From Macrotrachela quadricornifera (lineage: Eukaryota; Rotifera; Eurotatoria; Philodinida; Philodinidae): a stretch of DNA of 64,000 bases. The stretch spans positions 924,373-988,372 of the forward strand of contig JAJEKB010021681.1 in NCBI GenBank assembly GCA_022393335.1, written 5' to 3'. The notes beneath the pieces are model-generated. The model saw only the letters and a list, made by a program, of their open reading frames with translations, made no database searches and had not been told where the DNA came from. Both the position numbers and the translations under genes were made by a program. The first letter of the stretch is position 1. Each line of letters opens with the position of its first letter. Of this stretch, positions 50,640 to 64,000 are shown piece by piece.

Positions 50640-53520
50640 TTATAAAATTGCAACCCATAGAAAACTTTTTATAGATATATGAGTATTGTAAACTCTATCA
50701 GAAACCTTTTCATATACATTTCGAATATAAGATATCTAATTCGGTTGATAGTAAAAATGCACTTCTAGTAGTTTTTTATCATTTCAAGTGTAGGTCATAA
50801 AACAAATTATTAAGACAATCTTATGATTTATTATAAAAATAATAAATGAACACAATTTGTATGTTAGAAAAAGTACAAATGCGTTTTTTCATTAATCATG
50901 TTTTCTGCATTCTTCAGAACTTTAATTATCATACTCAAGCAGTTGCACAGTTTAAACTCAGTTATTAAGCTGTAATAAAACGTATATCTCCCATAATTGA
51001 TGTTTCATGTTAATGTCGTGGTATGGAAGCATATAGATCCACCTTAAAAAGACCACAATTCATATTTGTATTTGTGTATACAGTGAGTCTATCTTTGTTT
51101 TATAATTTGATCTCAAAATAAACATCTGCCCAGCATGTAAATCTAGACGCAAGCAGTTAGTAAGGTGTTTTTCTAGTTCATTATGCTCCTCATTTATAAG
51201 TCTAATGAATTACGCACACTCCACTATTAATAACAAGAGCTGCGTTCATTTATTTTACCCATTATTAACATGTCAATGTTTCTCTGGGCATTTTTATAAT
51301 AAATGGTTAATTTAAAAAAAAAAATTTTATTATTTCTTAAATAGCAGTCTTCTTGATTTTTTTCTCGAATTCAATTTATAGTACACCTGAACTAAGGTAG
51401 CTATTCCTTTTCAAAGGGTAAATCAAAGAGTTTAGGAAAATTTCATACAGGATAAAAAAAAATTTCTATATACTACATTGGTATAAATTTTTTAAGGCTT
51501 ATTATTCTATAGTTATTTACCGTATATTTCTGAAGATCAGTCAAAGAAATCATATACGAAAATTACTCCTAAAATCTAGCTAATCTGAGATATTGAATAG
51601 TGACAAAATGTCAATCTATGAATTTGGATGTTCTGCTCTCCAGACTTGACCTTTGCATCACTATTAATAAAAACACTGGGTTAAAAATTTGAATAATCTT
51701 TTTCAAAAATATTGATTAATTTATGTCATCTTAATATAGAAAATGAAATTTTCTCTTGACATTTTTTCTAGCATTATAATTATTATTATTATTGTCATAG
51801 ATAATAATTAAGAAGTTATATGTCATTCACTATATAAATTTCATGCATCTCTATCTCATCTAATTATATAGAAATGCTTATCTGTCAAAAAAAGTTATTC
51901 TTCTAGAAAAATAATATTATTTTCATGTCAAATATACATTTATATTTATGTTTCAAGCATGGTTTCATTCTAGTAATAAACAATTGCAAATAAACGAGAT
52001 CTTCTATAGAAAAATTTCAATATATTCAAAAACAAGTGAATAGAAGAATAACAATGGTAGATCCAAGAATTGAGCTGATAGCTCAATTGACGCGAATAAT
52101 TGTACCTCCAATTATGGTAACGGGTATTGTTGGAAATTTATTTAATATTGCTGTGTTGACGAGACCTGGATTGTATAATCATCCTTGTTCTCGTTATTTT
52201 CTTGTTCTTGCATGTAACAACTTATTCTTCTCGATTTTTCTACTTACTTTTCGCCTTTTATCTGATGGATATCAATTGGATCCAACAAAAACTTGTCTTT
52301 TCTGTTGTAAAACCATTTTATATATTCAACAAGTATCCATGTTTGTATCAGCTTATTTGATTGTACTTGCATCGATTGATCGATTTTGTGGTAGTTCATC
52401 GAATATTAAACGACGAAATTTCAGCACATTAATTGTTACTCGTTGGGCAATCATTTTTGTCTTCAGTTTTTTCATACTTTTTTTCATAAGTTCTTTAGTA
52501 ATGCTTGACACACAACCTGGTCAAGCAGTTCCATGTCGTATTTCAGTCACAACTATTTATAGTCGTATATATCCACTTATTCAAGCAGTTCTTTTCACTA
52601 TTATTCCTCCTTTACTTATGACAATCTTTGGTTTATTGACTATTTACAATACAAAACAAATTCAAGTTCTTCCTGTTTTAGTCTCACGATTTCGTCGCAC
52701 AGAACATCAACTTATTCGTATGTTACTTGTTCAAGTGGGTTCTCATCTTGTACTTAGTATTCCATTATGTATAATTTATATTATTGGATTTATACCTGTC
52801 ACACTCTTTAATGCAATAGAATACTACTTTCTCTTTCGAATCACTCAACTTTTTTTCGGTTTATCATATGCTACATCCGTTGTTATATACTTTCTATCTT
52901 CTGGTGTATATAGAAAGGAACTTATTCGTATTATAAAAAAACCATTTGAATTCAAACGTAATACTACGATTCGTCCTATATGCAATCAACAAATCCTCCC
53001 AACAATTCCAACGAAAACAGTCAGGAGTTGGAGAATAATCACGTAAAATGTTAATAAATGTGATCTATAGCCGTAAAATTAAAAGAAGATTCATGAGATG
53101 ATCATCAACTGCAGCATTTGAAGGATTTTGGAAATGAACTTATATTATAGACAATAAAAATTTGTAGTCAAAAACCTGTGGATCAAGAGTAATACATATG
53201 AGAGAGACAATCACTGATTGTTAAAGTATGCTATCGGCTATCTCTAACAACTTCATGCTATTCTCTTTCCTGTTTTCGTCAACTAGATATTATTAACAGT
53301 CATCCTATCTCTCTTTTTCTCTCTTCTATTTGATTGTTATTGTTGAAGAGATTCTCTTGGTTCTTTATCCTTGACTATCTCTTATGTTACTCGTTATGTA
53401 TAGCATATTTTCTTTTTTTGAATCTTGAATAAATTTATTTGAAAATAGACACTCATAATGACCTGTATGAAAATGGCCATTATCAGACATTCATCCTATT
53501 TTTATGATTTATTCAGAGAA
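50640..53520. repeat. Segmental duplication, copy 2
   Basis: Counterpart of 18240-21540 in the same orientation. It lacks the 0.9 kb inverted-repeat insertion and shows extensive small indels in noncoding DNA. Best-conserved noncoding part: the ~80 bp directly upstream of the receptor start (ATAAACAATTGCAAATAAAC at 51976), suggesting a retained promoter or 5' leader. Confidence 0.8.
52054..53046 (+). CDS. Rhodopsin-like 7TM G-protein-coupled receptor, paralogue B
   Basis: An intronless 330-residue class A receptor, intact, with the same features as paralogue A: Gly-Asn in TM1, SIDRF after TM3, paired extracellular cysteines, TM6 proline and a YRKEL start of the tail. Counting from ATG at 52054, residues 24-294 differ from paralogue A at only 10 positions. 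The first 23 residues differ at 7 and the last 36 at 17. The in-frame GTG 18 bases upstream is ignored as a start. Divergence therefore sits in the extracellular N-terminus and the cytoplasmic tail; with such a conserved core, similar ligand binding but different coupling or regulation is possible (inference). Confidence 0.9.
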   Translation: MVDPRIELIAQLTRIIVPPIMVTGIVGNLFNIAVLTRPGLYNHPCSRYFLVLACNNLFFSIFLLTFRLLSDGYQLDPTKTCLFCCKTILYIQQVSMFVSAYLIVLASIDRFCGSSSNIKRRNFSTLIVTRWAIIFVFSFFILFFISSLVMLDTQPGQAVPCRISVTTIYSRIYPLIQAVLFTIIPPLLMTIFGLLTIYNTKQIQVLPVLVSRFRRTEHQLIRMLLVQVGSHLVLSIPLCIIYIIGFIPVTLFNAIEYYFLFRITQLFFGLSYATSVVIYFLSSGVYRKELIRIIKKPFEFKRNTTIRPICNQQILPTIPTKTVRSWRIIT

Positions 53521-53780
53521 GATTCAATTATCAAATCAGGTCATTTCAAGCTTGAAATTAGATACTTTCAGATTTAAATAAATATCGTAGTTAGTATTGA
53601 AATTAGCATATAGTAGGTGAATATTATTAATTTGACCATATACGTAGCATATGTTTTAAATTCAGGAATCTAATTATATTCATTAGTTATTATATAGTTA
53701 GTGATCAATAATTTTTTATGATAGTCAATAGAGAACGAAAATCGTTCGAATTATTGATGTTGAATAATTCAAAAAAAATA
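53047..53780. other. Intergenic, downstream of receptor B
   Basis: The first ~450 bp align with the region downstream of paralogue A. No gene is seen before the foldback element. Confidence 0.5.
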
Positions 53781-54918
53781 CTAACTAGGGAACATTCTCA
53801 GATGAAGGAGCGCTTTTCAGCTTGGTCTTTGTGCATCTTGTAGCCTATAGTTAGCTATTTTGAAGAAATCACAGAATTTTTTTGTAGTTTTGATGTATAA
53901 TTTGTGTTTTTTAATTCTTTTTATTATAATGGAAATTTTCGATCTTATATGGCCATTTTTAACCTTATATCACGACATTTTTATACTAGATGTTACAAGA
54001 CACAGAATAAAACAAATTAACTAGACAACATAAACATGATAGTGATTAAACAAAAGTAGTACTTATTTTTCTTGAGTAATTAATTATACGTATATTGGAA
54101 TTGGATTTGATCGCCAACATTTAAATATATGAATGGTCATGATGTTAAATGTTAATGTTGTTTCAATCATAATTTTTCATATTTATGTTGTCTAGTTAAT
54201 TTGTTTTATTCTGTGTCTTGTAACATCTAGTATAAAAAAAGTCGTGATATAAGGTTAAAAATGGTCATATAAGATCGAAAATTTCCATTATAATAAAAAG
54301 AATTAAAAAATTCAAATTTTTTAATAAAATCTCAAGATTTTGAATTATTTCACATAATTAGCTATGCCTATGGTAAAAAATGTTCGAGTTTCTAGCTTGA
54401 TTCTAAGTAGATACTGAGCTCCTAGTGAATTTTCTCTATGGTATGTCTACATTATTAGCAAAGCTATATAATTTTGAAATTTGACTTGAAACTTTGCTTG
54501 CATAAAGACCTCAGCTCGGCTATTTTGCATAACAAATTTCAAAAGCTTTGAACAAAGTCTCTGTAAGATATGAAACTATCAAAGTATAGTCCCTTTTTTA
54601 AAATAATATGTATATTATGCGTTTTTTTCAAAGCTTCGTATCTTAAAGAGACTTTGTTCAAAACTTCTGAAATTTGTCATACAAAATAGTCTAGCTGAGA
54701 TCTTTATGTAAGTAAAGTTTCATGTCAAATTTTGGAAGTATAGCTTTGCTAACAGTGTAAGCATGATATGGGGAAAATTCATTATGAGTTCGGTATTTTA
54801 TTAGAATCAAGGCAAAAACCCAAACTTTTATATCATAGGGATACCTCACTATGGGCTATAAGATGTGTAAAATTCAAGCAGAAAAGCGCTTCTTCACCTG
54901 AGAATGTTCCCTAGTTAG
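53781..54918. mobile_element. Foldback element interrupted by a second element
   Basis: The ends CTAACTAGGGAACATTCTCA (53781) and its complement (to 54918) start inverted arms that include GAAGGAGCGCTTTTC. The right arm (about 54630-54918) pairs first with 53781-53858 and then, after a 500-bp interruption, with about 54366-54580. The centre is near 54600. No transposase frame is visible. Confidence 0.8.
53859..54357. mobile_element. Nested 499 bp foldback with 8-bp target duplication
   Basis: The direct repeat TTAGCTAT at 53851-53858 and 54358-54365 brackets an element whose halves are complementary. The clearest arms are 53898-54020 and about 54195-54319 (AATGGAAATTTTCGATCTTA and its complement). 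It sits within the left arm of the larger element and splits an arm that pairs continuously on the other side. An 8-bp duplication fits a hAT- or MULE-like transposase. Confidence 0.8.
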
Positions 54919-56250
54919 CGTTTTTAAGATTTCTCATCTCATTCCTGTAACTAAAACACTTGCTTTCTATCAGAGAAAGACACTTGAAATTTTCTACAAA
55001 GATATGCTATGATTGGATTTGAAACGTATGTTAGATATAAGTTAAATCACGGTAAATATATGTCTCGGCTTTTGCCACATGACAGAAAATCTTGTAGAGT
55101 AGATTTTTCTCTTCATACCAGCATCCAATTCTCATTCTAATCGAAAGTTTTTGATTTGTTTGATATATCTTTAGATCGGTGAAACACTAGTAAATGTTTT
55201 TTCAGAAATCTTTCAACTAACTCGTTTTTTCGATAGAAATCTTTCATTTCGCATAGTATCAGCTATCTGACAGTAAATATACTAACCACGACCTTCACTG
55301 GTAGTGTTGTTCTCTGATTCCAAATAAGCGCACAAAAATTGACAAAGTTCTTTCGTAAGACTTCAAAATTTAAAAAACTTCACTAGTATAGGAGGCAGAT
55401 TAAAAATTTCAATCACTAAAAATCATTGTATTAAAAAATAACCTAGGTCGAAACGTACGAGCCGGATCAAGGGATCAGTATTCCGAGCTGGAAGTCGCCA
55501 AAATGTTTCGCTCTTTTTTCTGCCGTAGTCGCCGTTACTTCACCGAAGTTTAAAAGACAATATCAATCATATACGTACAGAACAACTATAATTGGAATAT
55601 TTTAAGATAATTCAACTAATCTTGAAAATATGGCATGATACATCACAAACATCTTGTTTGATAGAGAAATGCTTCGTTCCATATAAAGTTATAAATATCA
55701 TGGGAAAATAAAACGATGTTTATAGATTTTATGTCTCCGTGTAGTGTTATGTTCTTATGTAGAGTAATATCTTTTAAGAAAGTGTTTCTCATTGATTTCG
55801 TATGAATGAAGCATTTCTTCTTGAAGTGGAACAATTTCTTACCGTTTTGGATAAATTATTCAACCATTGATCCAATAAAAAGTTCAACATCAGTTCCATC
55901 AAACTCAAAAATAAAATGTGAATTTATTTGCTCCACATCTGATCATCCTTTTCTTCCTGAAAATCAATGAGATCTTAATCTCTAGACCATAAGAAACATT
56001 GTCAATTATAGCGGTTTTCAAAACGTTGAGTCTACTCTACACTCAAACCGCTTCGCCACCTATGATTTTATGTCACATTATTGAACATATTGTTCTATTA
56101 TTTTCAAATTAAGTTGAAAGGTAATTTTATGCTTGAATAATACTCAAACATACGTTTGATTCTATTCTATGTTGTATGAAACTAGAAACTGCAAAAAATA
56201 ATAATAAGTTATCGTTTAAGATTAAACAAAAATAAATGAATGAAATTCCT
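54919..56250. other. Intergenic, with one GC-rich patch
   Basis: A GC-rich patch at 55445-55555 (GTACGAGCCGGATCAAGGGA and onward) contrasts with the surroundings and is unassigned; its minus strand has a short open frame (SETFWRLPARNTDP). A tRNA-like A-box stands near 56062 on the minus strand, but no complete tRNA fold follows. Confidence 0.4.
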
Positions 56251-60072
<3,822 letters not shown>

Positions 60073-61120
60073 TAATAAATTAAATGCACTAAAAATAGAA
60101 TATACCAATAGATAAGTAGGGTTTTTTCCTAATTCATTGACTTCATATTACTGTATAATTCTTTATCATTATTTCGTAGAGAACAGAAAAGGAAAAAAAA
60201 AAGATAGATATTATCGACATTGGTGATATTATTTCATTGTAAAGCAAAGCGAGACAAAAGATGTCAGCCTTTGCTGATTGTTTTTCATATTCTTTATTTT
60301 TGAAAAATAACAAGTAATGGAAATGATATTCGTATTGTATAGAAGAAAAATAAATGTATACCTATTATCGTTATGATATCAACAAGATAAAGTTCTCTAC
60401 AGAATAAAAAGACATAGCGTTCTATTATGTCCAAAGAATTCAACGGTCCGGAGTGTGATCTTCTTTAGAAAATTTAATTAATCAACTGATTAGTGAGCGA
60501 AAGGACTCTCGTGGGATGAAACATGTCTTTAAATATTCTACGTAAAGATTATGTATGGCTTATGGATAATACTCTTTTCAATCAATCATTTCTAAAACAC
60601 ATCAAATAATGTTGTTAGATGGAAATATCCGATTAAAAAGGATTAATTCAAACAATGAAAGGAGTACGACAAATAGATTAGCATTATCATTTTTTACAAC
60701 TGTTTGAACAAAATCTTAGTAAGATAAAACAAAAGAGAATTTACTGTAAAAAAATAAAGATCTAATGATTGTATGCAATTAATATTTACATACATTAAAT
60801 ATTTGGAAAAATATATTTTGGGTAAATTAATATGATTTTCTATTCAAACTAATTGAAGTATAAATGTGTAGAAATTTTAATTTATTATAAAAATTTTTTG
60901 TTATATTAAATGGATTAGGCAGTACCTGAATTTCTTAAATAATTGTCTATTAAATCATAGTTTTAATTACTAAAATGATTTTTCTTTTTTTAGAGTTCTA
61001 TTATAGTTATTAAATACACTTGAGGAAGATCTATTTATTTGTACATTTATCTACTCTTAATCGTGGATACCACTAACTATTTTAAAATGACAAGAAAACT
61101 ATAACAATGTATGTTTATGT
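60073..61120. other. Intergenic between GBE1 and GTPase-family pseudogene
   Basis: The region next to 60072 presumably holds the promoter of the branching enzyme gene. I see no TATA box placed convincingly and no other gene. Confidence 0.4.
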
Positions 61121-61129
61121 TATAATATG

Positions 61130-62500
61130 TTATAAATCTACCATTACTGATGATGATTTAACATGTGCTGCTAATGTAACAATATGTTCTCAATTTTAAT
61201 TAAATTTCTGTTGTATACTTTGGAGTTCATCAACTTGTTCTCGATTTTTAGAACAATTGATTGGTAATTGATACAGAGTATAAACTAAAAGATGTATGTC
61301 TTCAAGTTTCATAACATTTGTTGCACTTGAAGAATGCTCATTTTATGTTTATAATTGACTGAGAATTTTTCTAAATTAGCAGTAACATTATCATTTATAG
61401 GTTTAAATGCATTAACATGAAGATATTGGGTTAATGGCGCGCATACTTTAATAATAGCTTCTTCTTCAGTTTTTAACTCTTTAATATGTTGTTCAATCAT
61501 ATCAAGTGAAGATCGTGTAATACTATTGGTGTTCATATAAAGATTAGTTCGAAATTTCCCAAATTCATAAGTAATATGCAAATGCTTTTTTACACACATG
61601 TTCACATTTCATACACATGCCTAAAACAATATTTATTGAATAGATTGTATATTGCATAAGAATATAAAGTTAGAAAAGATTTCATATATCTATGTCGGAG
61701 TAAATTTTAAAATTCAGCTACCTTTAAAATATGAAGTAATATAACGATAGTAAAACTTTTTTTGGCCTAAAAATTAAATAATAGATCATATTTCAGTAAA
61801 ATCCTACCTTCATTAGTAAAAGTTGACTATTATAGGTAAATTTACTCCGAAGATTTCTCACCAGTCAAAAATCATTTATTCTTTCTTATTACATAACAAT
61901 TTTATATTTCTACATTTTAAAATTAACTAGTTAATTCCGATATATGTATCATAATGAGTGATTTGCAGATGAACGATATGAATAATGAAGAAAATAAAAA
62001 ACGTGTAACTTACTTAATTCCTTGTCTATAGCATTACAATCATTTAATTTTTCATGTCCAATAGTCTCTTGTTCAACACCAGCGAGATAACAATGTAGAT
62101 GACAGTGACTATCATAATCACTTTAGTACATCTATTATTTATACATATTGTTCTCAGAAATCCAGTTCTTCATTTGATTTTGAATTCGATCATTAATGTT
62201 AAATACAAAACTTCGACATTCTCTTGTAAATGATTGACCTACATAACTTTTCTTTTCACTTTCATCTGGTGTATCAATTATAATTTTTTTTTCTTCGAAT
62301 GTATCTTCATCGAAAATTACAAACTATGCTGGAGTAATTGCTTGTAATTTACCATTAATAGCTTCCTCAAATGAATTATAAATAAGATAATTAGCATATG
62401 TATTAATAAAAATTGTTTTTCCAATATCAGTTTGACCTAACAATAATATATTAATATCTCTTGTTGATGAATGATTTTCTAGCCATACCTGAGGCATATT
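61130..62500 (-). pseudogene. AIG1-type GTPase pseudogene, internally deleted
   Basis: On the minus strand from ~62490 it reads INILLLGQTDIGKT (P-loop still matching GxxxxGKT), ANYLIYNSFEEAINGKL, then a TAG codon where relatives have Ser, then YVGQSFTRECRSFVFNINDR. The G3 to G4 part is missing. The frame rejoins at YDSHCHLHCYLAGVEQETIG, the cysteine region of the family. An intron (~61.62-62.01 kb, GTAAGT donor) is followed by ITYEFGKFRTNLYMN and the helical tail ending near DIHLLVYTLYQLPIN. There is at least one more frameshift, at the second exon start. The stop, frameshift and deletion mark it as dead. It lies directly behind a more intact relative. Confidence 0.85.
61695..61850. mobile_element. 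156 bp MITE inside the pseudogene intron
   Basis: TCGGAGTAAATTT at 61695 and its exact complement ending 61850 form 13-bp terminal inverted repeats. The element lies in an intron of ~390 bp, against 50 bp for the same intron in the neighbouring relative, and so explains part of the excess. Confidence 0.65.
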
Positions 62501-62823
62501 TACAATTAATGTATAAGATTATATTATTTTACATGCGAAGATTTCAACATTATGACTCTAAATACAATAGAAAACGATTTAAATAAATATTGAGTCATTC
62601 AGACAAACAATTGAAATTTATATGTTGGAAAGAAACAACACATTTTGCTTTCAAGATGATTATTACAAAACTATAAGAATAATTCCAGCCAAATGAAGAA
62701 AACAAAGAGAGTTTTTTTTTATCTTTGTAAATTAAAAGAATAAAACAAAAAACATAGTTTATTTATTCTTGTACCGTTATTTATATTGATTAAATCATAA
62801 AAGAAAATATGTCATCTAAAATT
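62501..62823. other. Spacer between tandem GTPase-family members
   Basis: 323 bp of AT-rich DNA with nothing supported; it should contain the 3' end of the gene to the right. Confidence 0.4.
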
Positions 62824-64000
62824 TTATGTTTTTTTACGATTAACAATTTCTTGTAAGTTAAAAAGAATATCTGGAGAATTGTAAGCTGTTGGTAAAGCAA
62901 CATGTTGTTCATGACTTGTTGTGGCCTGCTTTTGACCTTCTTTCATTTGAGTAATTTGTTCTTGAATTAATTTACCATTAATCGGTAGATCATAAAGTTT
63001 TTGTACCAAATTAAATATTTCATTTATTTTTGCAGGATCATTAAAATTATCGGATGACAATGAATAAGTTTGTGAAGAAATACTGTTCGTATATAAATTA
63101 ACTTCTTCTGTATAATCTTTAATCATTTGTTCAAGACCATCAATAATTTGAGTATTATTAGCACCATTCATTTGTTTTTGCCGTTCTTCATTAATAAAAT
63201 GACGAAGATATTCAACCATACCATCATTATATGATGTAATTGAATTAACTTTTAAAAATTGTGAAAGTTTAACACATATTTCCCGTATTGATGTTTCTTC
63301 TTTTCTCAAATCAGATATTCTTTTATCAATTAATGTCAATATTGATTGAGGTGTTTGTAATGAATTTGAATTATCTATTTCGAGATATGTTAAATTTCTT
63401 TCATATCTATATGTTATATGCATATGTTTTGTCCAATGACAACCACACTTTCGACATGAACCTATAAATAATAAAATTATTAATGATTATAATAAAAATA
63501 AATAGATAAACCTGTTTTTCTAAGTGCTCGACATCGGTGAATAATAGGATGACCAATACATTCTTGTACTACTCGACGTAATGAACATCCAACATGACAA
63601 TTACTATTATAATTAATTCTTTGTTCACCATTAATATTAATAATTTCTGTACATTTATCATTAACACAAACGGTAAGTCGTTCTTTAAGTGGAATAAATT
63701 TACCAATTTTTTGTGGAATTTTATTATTATTTTCATTTATTTGATTATTTAAAAGTTTTTGTTTATATTGTTGAGCTAAGAAAATATTTTCCTCAATAAG
63801 TGTCACTATTTCACCTATTGGTCGAGCAAGTTTATGTATTAATAATTGAGCTTCGTTTAATGATTTTGTATCTTGTATTGTATGAACATCACATTGATGA
63901 ATACGAAGAATAAGACGAGAAAATTCTTGAACAGATCTATTCCAACTGTTACCATAATTTTCTTTATCTTCCATTAAAAAATTTAAACCTTGTTTATAAA
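62824..64000 (-). CDS. AIG1-type GTPase family member, C-terminal part (cut by window)
   Basis: Two exons on the minus strand, 64000-63512 and 63461-62824, joined by a 50-bp GT-AG intron in phase (ACAG|GTTCATG). The frame is open to the window end, so the ATG at 63974 is internal and the GTPase core lies outside. The visible part has the family's QDTKSLNEAQLLIHKLARPI helix, LTVCVNDKCTEIINING, NCHVGCSLRRVVQECIG, then HRCRALRKTGSCRKCGCHW. That is nine or more Cys/His residues, perhaps metal-binding. It continues as HMHITYRYERN and a long charged helical tail with SDLRKEETSIREIC. It corresponds to the region after the G domain of the intact gene at 33.5-36.8 kb, but with a better-kept cysteine cluster. 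No stop or frameshift is seen; probably functional. Confidence 0.85.

Noticed and set aside
55990..56065. tRNA-like sequence on the minus strand (TGGCGAAGCGGTTTGAG A-box)
   Set aside because: No standard B-box, acceptor stem or seven-base anticodon loop could be fitted. At most it is a decayed tRNA-derived repeat.

Overview
This is eukaryotic, AT-rich DNA. Spliceosomal introns are mostly 46-62 bp, and the animal genes carried are a glycogen branching enzyme, rhodopsin-like 7TM receptors, an AIG1/GIMAP-type GTPase gene family and a very long FG-GAP repeat protein. This mix, with fragments of many transposon families, suggests a bdelloid rotifer (Adineta/Rotaria-like). That identification is inference from gene style, not from a marker gene.

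Layout. 1-9.8 kb has no genes. Its core is a satellite array of a ~89 bp unit (about 4.74-8.43 kb) with a ~890 bp higher-order period and decaying edges. 9.8-19.4 kb is a transposon graveyard: a MULE with repeated termini and a GC-rich insertion inside its dead transposase, two dead Tc1/mariner transposases, and a run of elements with long inverted repeats. 18.2-21.5 kb and 50.6-53.5 kb are two copies of one segment, each with an intact 7TM receptor gene. The receptor cores are almost identical while their ends and flanks have diverged, as expected from gene conversion. 23.5-24.4 kb and ~37.8 kb hold broken pieces of the GTPase family. 26.5-31.8 kb is a membrane-anchored FG-GAP (beta-propeller type) gene with 28 repeats and one frameshift. 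33.5-36.8 kb is an intact two-exon gene joining a stonustoxin-like (SNTX-type) N-terminal region to an AIG1-type GTPase. 41.4-42.0 kb encodes a small secreted cysteine-rich protein. 43.9-54.9 kb carries four large palindromic (foldback) elements, one nearly perfect and one nested inside another. 56.25-60.07 kb is a complete 15-exon glycogen branching enzyme gene on the minus strand. 61.1-64.0 kb holds a dead and an apparently live (partial) member of the GTPase family in tandem on the minus strand.

The genes do not form a pathway. The recurring theme is family expansion and decay: GTPase-family genes and fragments occur at five places, the 7TM receptor occurs twice with a possible third remnant, and inverted-repeat elements appear about every 5 kb, including inside introns. 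No feature is prokaryotic in organisation; no rRNA, confident tRNA or CRISPR was seen.
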